Source: Loktanella salsilacus
GTDB lineage: Bacteria > Pseudomonadota > Alphaproteobacteria > Rhodobacterales > Rhodobacteraceae
DNA length: 64,000 nucleotides
Assembly (NCBI RefSeq): GCF_900114485.1
Contig: NZ_FOTF01000001.1
Coordinates: 62,001 to 126,000, forward strand
Direction of reading: 5' to 3'
How positions within the stretch are numbered: position 1 is the stretch's first letter; every line of letters begins with the position of its first letter. The position numbers and the translations under genes were made by a program. Positions 45,630 through 55,086 of this stretch are shown in pieces. Under the pieces are notes generated by a model, which had not been told where the DNA came from, did no database searches, and saw only the letters and a program-made list of their open reading frames with translations.

Positions 45630-45744
45630 ATAGGTGCCCCGCCGCGCCCGCAAAGCGCTGCGCAAGGGGATGTCACCTGCTTGACCTTACCGGGAAAGGG
45701 GCAGAACCTTGGCACAAATTTGTCTAAATTAAGGCCCTGCCCCC

Positions 45745-47127
45745 ATGACCGACGCGACCCTCGCCCCTGTTTTGCAAAAGATCGACGATGATCTGGATGC
45801 CGCAACCGCCCGCCTGCTGGACCTGCTGCGCATCCCGTCCATCTCGACCGACCCTGCGTTTAAATCCGATTGCGACCGCGCCGCCGACTGGCTGGTAGAC
45901 GATCTGCAATCCATAGGCTTTGAAGCCCGCAAATACCCCACGGACGGGCACCCGATGGTCGTCGCTCATTCAGGCGGGACAGGTCCCAACGTGCTGTTCT
46001 ACGGCCACTACGATGTGCAGCCCGTCGATCCGCTGAACCTGTGGGACCGCGACCCGTTCGATCCCGCGATCGAACAAACCGCCAAAGGCCCGGTTATTCG
46101 CGGCCGCGGATCGTCCGACGACAAAGGCCAGCTGATGACCTTCGTCGAGGCCTGCCGCGCGTGGAAAGCCGTCCACGGCACCCTGCCCGCCAACATCACG
46201 CTGTTCTTTGAAGGCGAAGAGGAATCCGGCTCTCCATCGCTGATCCCTTTCCTGAAATCCCACGCCGACATCCTGAAATCCGACATCGCGTTGATTTGCG
46301 ATACCGGCATGTATGGCGAGGAAACCCCCGCCATCATCACCCAGTTGCGCGGTCTTTTGGGCGAAGAGGTCACGATCCACGGCCCGTCCAAGGACCTGCA
46401 TTCGGGCATGTATGGCGGCATCGCCATGAACCCTGCCCGCGTGCTGGCCAAGGTCATCGCGTCCTTGCACGACGACACAGGCCGCATCACGGTGCCGGGC
46501 TTTTATGACGGCGTGCCGGAACTGTCGAACGCGCTGGCGGCCAGCTGGGACGATCTAAACTTCGACGCCGAAGCGTTCTTGGGCGAAGTCGGCCTCAAGA
46601 TCCCCGCAGGCGAGCAGGGCCGCCGTCCGCTGGAAATGATCTGGTCCCGCCCCACCTGCGAAGTGAACGGCATGACCGCAGGCTACACTGGCGACGGCTT
46701 TAAAACCGTGCTGCCTGCGCAGGCCAGCGCCAAGATCAGCTTTCGCCTTGTCGGCACCCAAGATCCCCACGCGATCCGCGAAAGCTTTCGCAAGATGGTG
46801 CAAGATATGATTCCCGCCGACTGCCGCGTGGAATTCCACAGCCACGGTGCCTCAGCTGCTGGACAGATGAGCACGGATCACCCCGCGTTCACCCAAGCCC
46901 GCAGCGCGCTGTCGGACGAATGGCCGCAAGCGGCGGCCTATGTCGGGTGTGGCGGCTCGATCCCGATTGCGGCCTACTTCAAGCAATATCTGGATATGGA
47001 CGCGATGCTGATCGGCTTTGGCAAAGATGATGACCAGATCCATTCGCCAAATGAAAAATACGACCTGTCGTCGTTCCACAAAGGCACCCGCAGCTGGGCG
47101 CGAATCCTGCGCGCCATGACAGCCTGA
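45745..47127 (+). CDS. M20-family dipeptidase
   Basis: The 460-residue metallopeptidase has the M20 zinc ligands: His88 in YGHYDVQP, Asp125 or Asp126 in GRGSSDDKGQ and the Glu pair in FEGEEESGSPS (near 158-160). The dimerisation lid lies about 215-330. The family removes N-terminal residues from dipeptides or cleaves related amides; no signal peptide is seen, so it acts in the cytoplasm. It is divergent from hemA, and its start is 271 bases away. A dispersed repeat (copy G) begins 32 bases after the stop. Confidence 0.92.
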   Translation: MTDATLAPVLQKIDDDLDAATARLLDLLRIPSISTDPAFKSDCDRAADWLVDDLQSIGFEARKYPTDGHPMVVAHSGGTGPNVLFYGHYDVQPVDPLNLWDRDPFDPAIEQTAKGPVIRGRGSSDDKGQLMTFVEACRAWKAVHGTLPANITLFFEGEEESGSPSLIPFLKSHADILKSDIALICDTGMYGEETPAIITQLRGLLGEEVTIHGPSKDLHSGMYGGIAMNPARVLAKVIASLHDDTGRITVPGFYDGVPELSNALAASWDDLNFDAEAFLGEVGLKIPAGEQGRRPLEMIWSRPTCEVNGMTAGYTGDGFKTVLPAQASAKISFRLVGTQDPHAIRESFRKMVQDMIPADCRVEFHSHGASAAGQMSTDHPAFTQARSALSDEWPQAAAYVGCGGSIPIAAYFKQYLDMDAMLIGFGKDDDQIHSPNEKYDLSSFHKGTRSWARILRAMTA

Positions 47128-47159
47128 TCCAAACGCACGGCGCATCCCCCTGCGCCGTG

Positions 47160-47221
47160 CCCTTCTTCTGGTCGGAAATACCTCGGGGGAGTCCGCAGCG
47201 CGGACGGGGGCTGGCCCCCTG
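47160..47221 (+). repeat. Dispersed intergenic repeat, copy G
   Basis: CCCTTCTTCTGGTC, GGAAATACCTCGGGGG, an inverted repeat GTCCGCAGCGCGGAC and GGGGGCTGGCCCCC follow the M20 gene. An ATTTTTC-GCA-GAAAAAT hairpin follows at 47223-47239, as in copies I and J. Confidence 0.72.
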
Positions 47222-47334
47222 ATTTTTCGCAGAAAAATATGTATCGCCGCAGCGCGCCCGGACGGCATATGGCGAAGGCTGACTTCTCGCTGGAAAAATC
47301 AGATACCGTATCAAACTGTTACGAAAGGGTGAAA

Positions 47335-47411
47335 TGGCGCGGTTGACGGGGCTCGAACCCGCGACCCCCGGCGTGACAGGCCGGTACTCTAACCAACTGA
47401 GCTACAACCGC
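47335..47411 (-). tRNA. tRNA-Asp (GUC)
   Basis: Read on the - strand, the gene folds as a cloverleaf: acceptor GCGGTTG with CAACCGC, D-arm AGCTCAGTTGGTTAGAG, anticodon loop CTGTCAC (anticodon GTC), and T-arm GGGTTCGAGCCCC. Encoded CCA is present. The 77-base gene is the first of two identical copies. Confidence 0.97.
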
Positions 47412-47446
47412 GCATTTCAACGACATAGCAGACAAATCAGGGTCAA

Positions 47447-47523
47447 TGGCGCGGTTGACGGGGCTCGAACCCGCGACCCCCGGCGTGACAGGCCGGTACT
47501 CTAACCAACTGAGCTACAACCGC
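47447..47523 (-). tRNA. tRNA-Asp (GUC), second identical copy
   Basis: It is identical over 77 bases to the copy 35 bases away, with the same anticodon GTC and encoded CCA. On the - strand it is upstream, so the pair is likely one transcript. Confidence 0.97.
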
Positions 47524-47660
47524 CTTTGACCCGTTCAGCATCTGCACTGAACGTGTCGCGCTTCTATGCAAGCCCCCCGACCCCGTCAAGCGCTGGAAGG
47601 ACAAAAATTGCGATGCGGCGCGATTAAATTTTGCGGCAGGTATTGTGTGGCTGGCGTCAG

Positions 47661-47715
47661 TGGGGCCGCTGCCCCCGGCTGCGCCTCCCCCGAGGTATTT
47701 AGGGACCAGAAGAAA
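47661..47715 (-). repeat. Dispersed intergenic repeat, copy H
   Basis: The + strand shows GTGGGGCCGCTGCCCCCGGC, then CTCCCCCGAGGTATTTAGGG and ACCAGAAGAA. It lies directly after the stop of the acyl-CoA synthetase gene on the other strand. Confidence 0.7.
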
Positions 47716-49302
47716 TTAGGACCCCGCACACCTGCGCCGCAGCTCGGCCCGGATCAGTTTACCTGTCGTGGTCATCGGCAGGCTGCCTACAAAACGGATA
47801 TGGCGCGGGGTGTCGTGGGCAGCCAGATTGGTGCGGACGTGATGGCGCAAGGCTTCTGACAGATCATCGGTCGCGGCGTGCCCCGCCGCCAGCTGCACGA
47901 AAGCGACGATTATCTGCCCGCGCAGATCGTCGGGTTGGCCGACCACACCGGCCATTTGCACGGCCGGATGGGACAGAAGGCAGTCTTCAATCTCGGCCGG
48001 GCCAATCCGGTAGCCGGCGCTGCTGATGACGTCATCGTCCCGGCCCACAAATTTGATCCGGCCAGAAGGCGTTACGACGCCGCGGTCGCCGGTTAGCAGC
48101 CAGCCTGCGCGAAACTTGGCCGCCGTGGCCACCGGATCGTTCCAATAGCGCAGAAACATCACTGGATCGGGCTGGCGCACGGCAATATCGCCCTCTTGCC
48201 CCGCCGCGCAGGGCGCACCTGCGGCGTCGATGATCTGCACGTCATGCCCGGGGACAGCAAAGCCCATCACCCCCGGCTCTGCCGGCGCTATGGCGGCGCA
48301 AGAGCTGACGATCATGTTGCACTCTGTCTGGCCGTAGAATTCGTTGATCGTACAGCCCAGCACGCGCTGGCCCCATGCAATCAGCTCTGCGCCAAGGGTT
48401 TCGCCGCCGCTTGCAACAGAACGGAGTGCGATACCCTCGGGCGGGTCAGACTGGCGCATGATCTTAAGCGCGGTCGGCGGAAGGAAGGTATTGCGCACAC
48501 GGTACGTCCGGATCACGTCATAGGCCGCATCTGCGCTGAACCGATCAAACCGGCTCGCCACCACGGGGACACCGTGATGCAGCGCTGGCAGCAGCACATC
48601 CAGCAAGCCGCCGATCCAGGCCCAGTCCGCAGGCGTCCAGATCACGTCGCCGGACTGCGGAAAGCCATTGTGGCTCATCTCGACGCCCGGCAGATGGCCT
48701 AGCAGCACGCGGTGGCCCAGCAAGGCACCCTTGGGCGGGCCCGTCGTGCCCGAAGTAAAGATCAGGATCGCCGGATCGTCGGGGCTGGTATCACAGGGCG
48801 TAAACACCTGCGGCTGGCCTGCGACGAAATCTGCAAAGTCGTCGTCAACCGACACCACCCGTACAAGATCAGGCAGATCGCCACGCAGCTGTTCAAGCAG
48901 CGCCGCGCCCTGCGCGTCAGTAATCACAACCTTCGCCCCAGCCGCCCCAAGCCGGTGGCGCAGCGCATCCGGCCCGAACAGTTTGAACAGTGGAATACTG
49001 ATCGCGCCCATCTTAAGGATCGCGATATGGGCCGCCGCCGTCTCTACCCTTTGCGGCAGCAACACCCCGATCCGGTCGCCCTGCCCCGCCAGCCCCGAGA
49101 GCGCGTGGGCCAGCTGGTTCGACAGACCGCGCAGCTGGGCAAAGCTTGTCACGCAGCCAGTTCGCGCGTCGATAATCGCGGGAGAATCGGGCGCGTTCGC
49201 CGCCACCCTATCGCAGCAGTCCACGCCGATATTAAAGCGCGCGGGGATGTCCCACGCAAAGGCAGCACGGGTTTGAGTGATGGTGGGATAAAGTGTCAAC
49301 AT
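47716..49302 (-). CDS. AMP-dependent acyl-CoA synthetase
   Basis: The 528-residue ANL-superfamily enzyme activates a carboxylate with ATP and CoA. Motifs present are FTSGTTGPPKG (P-loop), EFYGQTECN, the hinge GRDDDVISSAGYRIGP and the C-terminal TTTGKLIR with the acyl-adenylation Lys. The pattern resembles acetyl-CoA or medium-chain acyl-CoA synthetases; the chain length of the substrate cannot be read. It has no partner genes. In the 216 bases upstream, before the histidine kinase stop, I see no gene. Confidence 0.92.
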   Translation of the reverse strand: MLTLYPTITQTRAAFAWDIPARFNIGVDCCDRVAANAPDSPAIIDARTGCVTSFAQLRGLSNQLAHALSGLAGQGDRIGVLLPQRVETAAAHIAILKMGAISIPLFKLFGPDALRHRLGAAGAKVVITDAQGAALLEQLRGDLPDLVRVVSVDDDFADFVAGQPQVFTPCDTSPDDPAILIFTSGTTGPPKGALLGHRVLLGHLPGVEMSHNGFPQSGDVIWTPADWAWIGGLLDVLLPALHHGVPVVASRFDRFSADAAYDVIRTYRVRNTFLPPTALKIMRQSDPPEGIALRSVASGGETLGAELIAWGQRVLGCTINEFYGQTECNMIVSSCAAIAPAEPGVMGFAVPGHDVQIIDAAGAPCAAGQEGDIAVRQPDPVMFLRYWNDPVATAAKFRAGWLLTGDRGVVTPSGRIKFVGRDDDVISSAGYRIGPAEIEDCLLSHPAVQMAGVVGQPDDLRGQIIVAFVQLAAGHAATDDLSEALRHHVRTNLAAHDTPRHIRFVGSLPMTTTGKLIRAELRRRCAGS

Positions 49303-49518
49303 CCCCGATCATCACGCGGCGCGCGCAGTCTGGTCAAGCGCTATTGCCCGCGGGGGGATATGGTGGATGGTGCGGGGCGCGAAGCCCCACCATTTGGGGG
49401 GCGAACGAAATCTAGCCCAGCTGAAACTGCTGCTTCCGCACGTATTTTTACTCCCACCAGTCACCGGACCTTTTCAGCGGCACCACGGACGACGGTGATA
49501 ATTGAAAACAACTCCTGC

Positions 49519-50790
49519 CTAAGCAGCGTCGCAATCCGCCCCAGCCGTCGAGAGCGGTAAAGAAACCGAGATCTTTGTCCCGACCCCGCGCGCACTGTCG
49601 ATCGTGATTGTGCCATTTAATCGATCAACCGTCCGTTTCACGATCGCCATTCCAAGACCCGTGCCACCGAACCGACGCGCTGCCGCTTCGTCCGCCTGCT
49701 CGAACTCTTCAAAGATTTTGCTGTGGTATTCAGGGGCAATCCCAATTCCTGTATCGGACACGTCAATCACGACTTGCCCGTAGGAATCCTGATCTAAGGT
49801 CACATCGATAGACCCGACGTTCGTAAACTTTACCGCGTTCGACACGATGTTCTGAACGATGCGCGCAAGCGCGGTCGCATCAAACCGATAGCAGGCATTC
49901 TGAAGCCGATCTTCTAAACGAAGTGTCAGTCCTTTTTCCCCCGCCTGAATTGAAAATTCTTTCAGTTGATCTTTCATGAAATCACCGATGCGGGCCACTT
50001 CCTCGGCTATATCTGACGGCCCCGCATCCAGCCTGGCCAGATCAAGCACATCATTTACAAATTCAAGAAGCTTGTGGGCCGATTTATCTAGGATCTTTAC
50101 AAGGCGCGCCGGCTTTTCGTCGAGCGGTACACCTTTCAGGATCCCGATAGATCCCAGAATTCCAGTTAAAGGCGTGCGTATTTCGTGTCCGACATGGGCA
50201 ATATATGCCCCGCGCGCGGCGGCAATATCCTTCAACTGCTTGCGCGCGGCTTGGTCTTCCAAGGCGAGCGTCCGCGCGATGACGATATCATCAACACACT
50301 TTGATAGGCTTTCAAGCATTTGGATGTCCTTATCGGACCAGTCCCGCGGCGTTTTCGCCATACAGCAAAGTGAGCCGATCACCTTGCCGGTCATCGTATG
50401 GATTGGGCTGCCAATATAAGACCGCAATCCATTTTGCTGAATCATCTCGTTGTCGCGCGTTCGCGGATCGGCCAGTAAATCAGGGATGACCACCGTATCG
50501 CAGGTCTCTTGGACGTACTGACAAATCGTATCCTCTATCGCTATTTCGCATCTTTCATTTGGCGCGAATAAAGAGCCGATAGACGCAGAAATAAACTGAA
50601 GGCCCGCTTGTTTTTCAAGCACAGCGATATGCGCCAAGGGCGCGTCCAACGCGCAGGACGCGAGATTTAAAATATTAACAAAGCTTTCGTCCATGTCGCA
50701 ATGCAACAGTCCAAGCGCTTCGAAGGAGTATGTTTTAGCCAAGGTGCCAACGCCCTCCGACTCACCCCAGCGGGGCGAGAAAATTCCCAC
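49519..50790 (-). CDS. GAF-domain sensor histidine kinase
   Basis: The 423-residue cytoplasmic kinase has a GAF sensor (about 45-175), a HisKA dimerisation helix pair with the phosphorylated His202 in HVGHEIRTPL, and an HATPase domain with N-box, DTGIGIAP and FGGTGLGMAIVK. No membrane helix and no receiver domain are visible, and no response regulator lies next to it. The start is uncertain: GTG 50790 has GAGG nine bases upstream, and TTG 50742 has GGAGGG. The gene is visibly richer in A/T than its neighbours and uses codons unlike theirs, so recent acquisition is possible. Confidence 0.9.
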   Translation of the reverse strand: MGIFSPRWGESEGVGTLAKTYSFEALGLLHCDMDESFVNILNLASCALDAPLAHIAVLEKQAGLQFISASIGSLFAPNERCEIAIEDTICQYVQETCDTVVIPDLLADPRTRDNEMIQQNGLRSYIGSPIHTMTGKVIGSLCCMAKTPRDWSDKDIQMLESLSKCVDDIVIARTLALEDQAARKQLKDIAAARGAYIAHVGHEIRTPLTGILGSIGILKGVPLDEKPARLVKILDKSAHKLLEFVNDVLDLARLDAGPSDIAEEVARIGDFMKDQLKEFSIQAGEKGLTLRLEDRLQNACYRFDATALARIVQNIVSNAVKFTNVGSIDVTLDQDSYGQVVIDVSDTGIGIAPEYHSKIFEEFEQADEAAARRFGGTGLGMAIVKRTVDRLNGTITIDSARGVGTKISVSLPLSTAGADCDAA

Positions 50791-51185
50791 AACACCACCT
50801 CAAGTTGAAAGTGTGGCAGAAATAGGGCAGAGCTTACCCGCCTGGACAATACCTTATGCTAACGCGCGCGAAGATGCGGCAGAGCAGGTTTTTAGGTCTA
50901 ATCGCACAAGACGGATGTGCCTGAGGCTGGACAGATTGTTGATTCTGCGTTCGCGCACGCGGACGCAAACGCAGTCACATACCGACCCGGCCGACTGAGC
51001 GTATCTGAAAGCTAGACCTGTCAGAACGCAGAAAGGCGCATCTAAGCCAGTGTTAAAACGCAGACCAAACGCCAAACGTCTAAAGCCAGCATCCTGCATA
51101 TACGTTACGCAGTATGGCGATCCGGGATTTCAGTAACGATTTCACAGGGAAAAACCACAAAACCCGGCCTAAGCCCTTGGTTTTA
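50791..51185. other. Intergenic stretch without a supported gene
   Basis: The 395 bases between the histidine kinase and a tRNA-Val hold no reading frame with coding character. The sequence is less GC-biased and repeats AACGCAG three times (about 50968, 51025, 51056). It probably contains the kinase promoter, which I cannot place. Confidence 0.5.
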
Positions 51186-51261
51186 TGGTGGGTGGTGAGG
51201 GGCTCGAACCCCCGACATTTTCGGTGTAAACGAAACGCTCTACCAACTGAGCTAACCACCC
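51186..51261 (-). tRNA. tRNA-Val (UAC)
   Basis: On the - strand the acceptor GGGTGGT pairs with ACCACCC, the D-arm is AGCTCAGTTGGTAGAGC, the anticodon stem TTTCG/CGAAA encloses TTTACAC (anticodon TAC) and the T-arm is GGGTTCGAGCCC. CCA is encoded. Confidence 0.96.
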
Positions 51262-51289
51262 GCAGCGCCCATGTAAGGCGGTTTTTGCG

Positions 51290-51850
51290 CTAGTGCAACT
51301 CCTCTGCGCGGCCTTTGTGCAAGTAAAATACATTCCCCTGCCCGCCCGGCAATGTATCCCAGGCCGCATCGTCCAGTCCAAGCGCGGCGCAGCGCAAAAA
51401 TCGACTGATGATTCCGTGGCAAACGATCACCGCTGGACCGTCCAGATCGGCCAAAAACGCCCGCGCCCGCGCTGCGACGCCGGCCAAGCCTTCGCCCGGC
51501 GCGCTGGCATAGACCGACAAATCGCCATCCGGCCCCTCGACCGCGTTTGGTGCGGCAAAGCTGTGGCGCAGCTTGCCTTGCCATGCGCCAACATCGATTT
51601 CACGCAGGCGGGCGTCGGTGTGGATTTCTGTCGCCACGCCCCCCAGCGCCAACCCGGCGGTCTGCACCGCACGCGCCAGCGGCGACGAATAAAAGGCAAA
51701 GCCGCGCAAATCGCGCTGCGCCAGCACGGCGCCCTGCGCTGCTGCCTGCGCCTGCCCCAGATCGGTCAGCGGGGCGTTCAGGTGCCCCTGCATCCGGCCC
51801 TCTCGGTTCCACGTCGTTTCGCCGTGGCGCAGAATATATAGGTCATGCAT
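51290..51850 (-). CDS. Histidine phosphatase family protein
   Basis: The 186-residue protein has the phosphoglycerate-mutase-like active site RHGET (His9) at the N-terminus, a second Arg in SSPLARAVQT, the acid Glu in LREIDVGAW, and the second His in IVCHGIISR. Such proteins are phosphatases for small molecules (for example alpha-ribazole phosphate) or mutases; the substrate is not clear. The start at 51850 begins MHDLYILRHG. It lies between two tRNA-Val genes on the same strand. Confidence 0.9.
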   Translation of the reverse strand: MHDLYILRHGETTWNREGRMQGHLNAPLTDLGQAQAAAQGAVLAQRDLRGFAFYSSPLARAVQTAGLALGGVATEIHTDARLREIDVGAWQGKLRHSFAAPNAVEGPDGDLSVYASAPGEGLAGVAARARAFLADLDGPAVIVCHGIISRFLRCAALGLDDAAWDTLPGGQGNVFYLHKGRAEELH

Positions 51851-51905
51851 GGACGTATTCCCCCAAAGAAAAAGGGTGCCACCCTGCGGTGACACCCCGA
51901 AATTC

Positions 51906-51980
51906 TGGTGGGTGATAAGAGATTTGAACTCCTGACATCTTCGATGTGAACGAAGCGCTCTACCACTGAGCTAATCACCC
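51906..51980 (-). tRNA. tRNA-Val (CAC)
   Basis: On the - strand the acceptor GGGTGAT pairs with ATCACCC, the D-arm is AGCTCAGTGGTAGAGC, the anticodon stem CTTCG/CGAAG encloses TTCACAT (anticodon CAC) and the T-arm is GGAGTTCAAATCTC. CCA is encoded. Confidence 0.95.
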
Positions 51981-51992
51981 GTGTGGCGTGAT

Positions 51993-52442
51993 TTAGCTGT
52001 CGTCGCCCGCATCTGCAACCCCGGATTTTGCATTTTGTGCACCGCCCGCATTGCCAGCGCCAAGGCCTGCGCCGTCTTTCATCGTGCGCAGCTTAAGGGT
52101 CATCATTTGCGCACCCTCGCCCAAATCCTTGACCTTGACGGCCTTCAGCTTGCCCATGGGCGGCAGCACCAATTCCTCGCCCGCAGCGAGCAGATCTGCC
52201 AGCTCAGCCAAGGCTGCTTCAATCGCGGGCTTAGCGTCGCGCTTTTTCAAATCGCCGCGCGCGATGACGCGGTCAATAAAGGCGGATTTCTTGATCGACT
52301 CGCCGGCGGGCATATCGACGTTCGCACCCACAACGCGCGGCGCAGGTGCCTTCGCACCAGCTGCGGGCGTGATCTGAACCTTGGGCGCAGCGGCCGAGAG
52401 CTGAACAGTGCCGTCAGTAGATTTTGTGGGTTTATCGGTCAT
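51993..52442 (-). CDS. Divergent HU/IHF-like DNA-binding protein
   Basis: The 149-residue protein has a low-complexity N-terminus (1-45, Pro/Ala/Lys rich). An HU-like core (about 50-120) follows: IKKSAFIDRVIARGDLKKRDAKPAIEAALAEL as the helical dimer part and LPPMGKLKAVKVKDL as the beta-arm start. A Gly/Ala-rich tail ends it. The core aligns with HU but the DNA-intercalating arm is weak, so binding mode is uncertain. It starts at ATG 52442, lies downstream of lon on the same strand and is followed by a tRNA-Val 12 bases away. Confidence 0.7.
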   Translation of the reverse strand: MTDKPTKSTDGTVQLSAAAPKVQITPAAGAKAPAPRVVGANVDMPAGESIKKSAFIDRVIARGDLKKRDAKPAIEAALAELADLLAAGEELVLPPMGKLKAVKVKDLGEGAQMMTLKLRTMKDGAGLGAGNAGGAQNAKSGVADAGDDS

Positions 52443-52559
52443 GTCGCTTCCTTCTAAGGCGTGAACCCGGATCGTGTCATTTCGAATCCGGGGCCGCCAC
52501 ATAGGGCGGTATTTCCTCATCAATAGCGATTAATCGTGGCAAATCTATGCCTCAGATGC

Positions 52560-52587
52560 AAAAGGCGCGCCGCAGGGGCGCGCCTTT
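52560..52587 (-). terminator. Intrinsic terminator after lon
   Basis: An 11-bp perfect stem AAAGGCGCGCC/GGCGCGCCTTT (loop 5) lies 19 bases after the lon stop, with a short TTTT on the - strand. The short T-run lowers confidence. Confidence 0.6.
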
Positions 52588-52605
52588 CACAGGTTTAGGC
52601 GCGTC

Positions 52606-55014
52606 TTAGTGAACGCCGGCCCCGACGCCCTGATTGCGGGCAACAAGGGCGGCTGCGGCGGCGGCTTCTTCTGCCGCCTCGTCCCATTCAATCGCGTCCG
52701 GCTGACGCACAAGGGCGTGCTTCAACACTTGCGACACATGGGACACCGGGATGATCGTCAGACCTTCCTTCACGTTATCGGGAATATCCACGAGGTCTTT
52801 TTCATTCTCCTCGGGGATCAGGACGGTCTTGATCCCGCCGCGCAGGGCGGCCAGCAATTTTTCCTTCAATCCGCCAATCGGCATCGCATTACCGCGCAAA
52901 GACACCTCGCCGGTCATGGCGATATCCTTGCGGACCGGGATTTGCGTCAGGACCGACACGATGGACGTCACCATCGCAAGACCTGCGCTAGGCCCGTCCT
53001 TGGGCGTTGCACCATCCGGCACGTGGACGTGGATGTCCGTCGTGTCGAACTTCGTCGGTTTCACCCCGATGCTGGGGCTGATGGAGCGCACGTAAGAGCT
53101 TGCCGCCTCGATGGATTCCTTCATCACATCGCCCAGCTTGCCGGTCGTTTTCATCCGGCCCTTGCCCGGCAGACGCAGTGCTTCGATCGACAGCAATTCA
53201 CCGCCGACAGAGGTCCACGCCAGCCCGGTCACAACACCGATCTGATCGTCCTTTTCCGCGAGCCCGTAGCGATGCTTGCGCACGCCCAGATAGTCATCAA
53301 GGTTGTCGGCTGTCACAGCGACGGCTTCGACCTCTTTCTTGACGATCTTGGTCACGGCCTTGCGGGCGATCTTGGCCAGCTCACGCTCGAAGTTCCGTAC
53401 ACCAGCCTCGCGGGTGTAATACCGCGCAATGTCCGTCAGCGCGCTATCGTCGACGCTGAACTCTTTCGCCTTCAACCCGTGGTTTTTCATGACCTTAGGC
53501 AGCAGGTGCTGGCGCGCGATTTCGCGCTTTTCGTCTTCGGTGTAGCCAGACAGGCTGATGATTTCCATCCGGTCAAGCAGCGGCCCCGGCATGTTGTAGC
53601 TATTCGCCGTGGTCAGGAACATCACGTTCGACAGGTCGTATTCCACCTCAAGGTAGTGGTCCACGAAGCTTGCGTTCTGTTCCGGATCAAGCACCTCGAG
53701 CATCGCCGACGCCGGGTCGCCCCGGAAATCCTGCCCCATCTTGTCGATTTCATCGAGCAAGATCAGCGGGTTCGTCGTCTTCGCCTTTTTCAGCGCCTGA
53801 ATGATCTTACCGGGCATGGACCCGATATACGTCCGGCGGTGGCCGCGGATTTCGGATTCGTCACGCACGCCGCCAAGGCTGATGCGGATGAATTCGCGCC
53901 CCGTCGCCTTTGCAACCGACTTACCCAGCGAGGTTTTACCCACGCCCGGAGGGCCAACGAGGCACATGATCGGCCCCTTCAGCTTGGCAGAGCGTTGCTG
54001 CACGGCCAGATATTCGACGATCCGTTCCTTGACCTTATCCAGGCCAAAGTGGTCGTCATCCAGCACCTTTTGCGCATGCGCTAGGTTCTTCTTGGTGCGC
54101 GATTTCACGCCCCATGGCACAGCCAAGATCCAGTCAAGATAGTTGCGCACGACGGTCGCCTCGGCGCTCATCGGGCTCATGTTCTTGAGCTTTCTCATCT
54201 CGGCGTCGACCTTTTCACGGGCCTCTTTCGACAGCTTGGTCGCCTCGATGCGGGCTTCCAGTTCGGCCACTTCGCCGGCACCTTCTTCGCCGTCACCCAG
54301 TTCCTTCTGGATCGCCTTCATTTGCTCGTTCAGATAGTATTCGCGCTGCGTGCGCTCCATCTGGGTTTTGACGCGGGTCTTGATCTTTTTCTCGACCTGC
54401 AGCACGGACATTTCGCCCTGCATCAGGCCATAGACCTTCTCTAGCCGCTCTGACACGGACAGCGTTTCCAGCAAGCCCTGCTTTTCAGCAACTTCGATGC
54501 CAAGATGCCCCGCGACAAGGTCAGCCAGTTTGGCCGGCTCGGTCGTTTCCGACACGGCGGCCATCGCCTCTTCGGGGATGTTTTTCTTGATCTTGGCGTA
54601 ACGCTCGAATTCAGCCGCAACCGTGCGCACCAGCGCCTCGATCTCGTCTTCGTTGCCAGGCATTTCCGTCAGATACTCGGCCGAGGCTTCAAAGAAATTC
54701 TCGTTCTCGATGAAATCGACGATCCGCACGCGTGCGCGGCCTTCGACCAACACCTTTACGGTGCCATCGGGCAATTTCAGCAGCTGCAGCACATTGGCCA
54801 GCACGCCAGCCTTATAGATACCGTCCTGCGCGGGATCATCCTCGCCGGGGTCGATCTGGCTGGACAGCAAGATCTGCTTGTCATCGCGCATCACCTCTTC
54901 CAAGGCGCGCACGGATTTTTCACGGCCCACGAACAGCGGCACGATCATGTGGGGGAAAACCACGATGTCGCGCAGCGGCAGGACGGGGTAGGATGTGGCA
55001 AGTGTGTCTTGCAT
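52606..55014 (-). CDS. lon: ATP-dependent Lon protease
   Basis: Lon degrades misfolded and short-lived regulatory proteins. The 802-residue enzyme has the N-terminal LonN domain (about 8-205), AAA+ module with Walker A GPPGVGKTS (Lys360), Walker B (LILLDEIDKMG) and a C-terminal protease domain. Its Ser-Lys dyad is Ser676 in DGPSAGLA and Lys719 in GGLKEKLL. The start MQDTLATSYPVLPLRD is normal. A sigma-32-like promoter with an internal palindrome lies 73-101 bases upstream, suggesting heat-shock control. The C-terminal tail is Ala-rich. Confidence 0.97.
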   Translation of the reverse strand: MQDTLATSYPVLPLRDIVVFPHMIVPLFVGREKSVRALEEVMRDDKQILLSSQIDPGEDDPAQDGIYKAGVLANVLQLLKLPDGTVKVLVEGRARVRIVDFIENENFFEASAEYLTEMPGNEDEIEALVRTVAAEFERYAKIKKNIPEEAMAAVSETTEPAKLADLVAGHLGIEVAEKQGLLETLSVSERLEKVYGLMQGEMSVLQVEKKIKTRVKTQMERTQREYYLNEQMKAIQKELGDGEEGAGEVAELEARIEATKLSKEAREKVDAEMRKLKNMSPMSAEATVVRNYLDWILAVPWGVKSRTKKNLAHAQKVLDDDHFGLDKVKERIVEYLAVQQRSAKLKGPIMCLVGPPGVGKTSLGKSVAKATGREFIRISLGGVRDESEIRGHRRTYIGSMPGKIIQALKKAKTTNPLILLDEIDKMGQDFRGDPASAMLEVLDPEQNASFVDHYLEVEYDLSNVMFLTTANSYNMPGPLLDRMEIISLSGYTEDEKREIARQHLLPKVMKNHGLKAKEFSVDDSALTDIARYYTREAGVRNFERELAKIARKAVTKIVKKEVEAVAVTADNLDDYLGVRKHRYGLAEKDDQIGVVTGLAWTSVGGELLSIEALRLPGKGRMKTTGKLGDVMKESIEAASSYVRSISPSIGVKPTKFDTTDIHVHVPDGATPKDGPSAGLAMVTSIVSVLTQIPVRKDIAMTGEVSLRGNAMPIGGLKEKLLAALRGGIKTVLIPEENEKDLVDIPDNVKEGLTIIPVSHVSQVLKHALVRQPDAIEWDEAAEEAAAAAALVARNQGVGAGVH

Positions 55015-55086
55015 GCTCTTATTCCTTCTAGTGGCAAAACACCCCGGTCCCGATTTGGCGACCCTTGGGGCGTTTCCGTATCATTC

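Noticed and set aside
47335-47523. Tandem tRNA-Asp genes as an integration hot spot
   Set aside because: Both copies are whole and identical, and no integrase or partial tRNA repeat lies nearby; simple gene duplication is enough.
50854-51099. 81-codon - strand frame before the histidine kinase
   Set aside because: Cys/Arg-rich, no ribosome binding site and no resemblance to known small proteins.
52609-54084. 491-codon frame opposite lon
   Set aside because: Antisense shadow; no ribosome binding site or family features.
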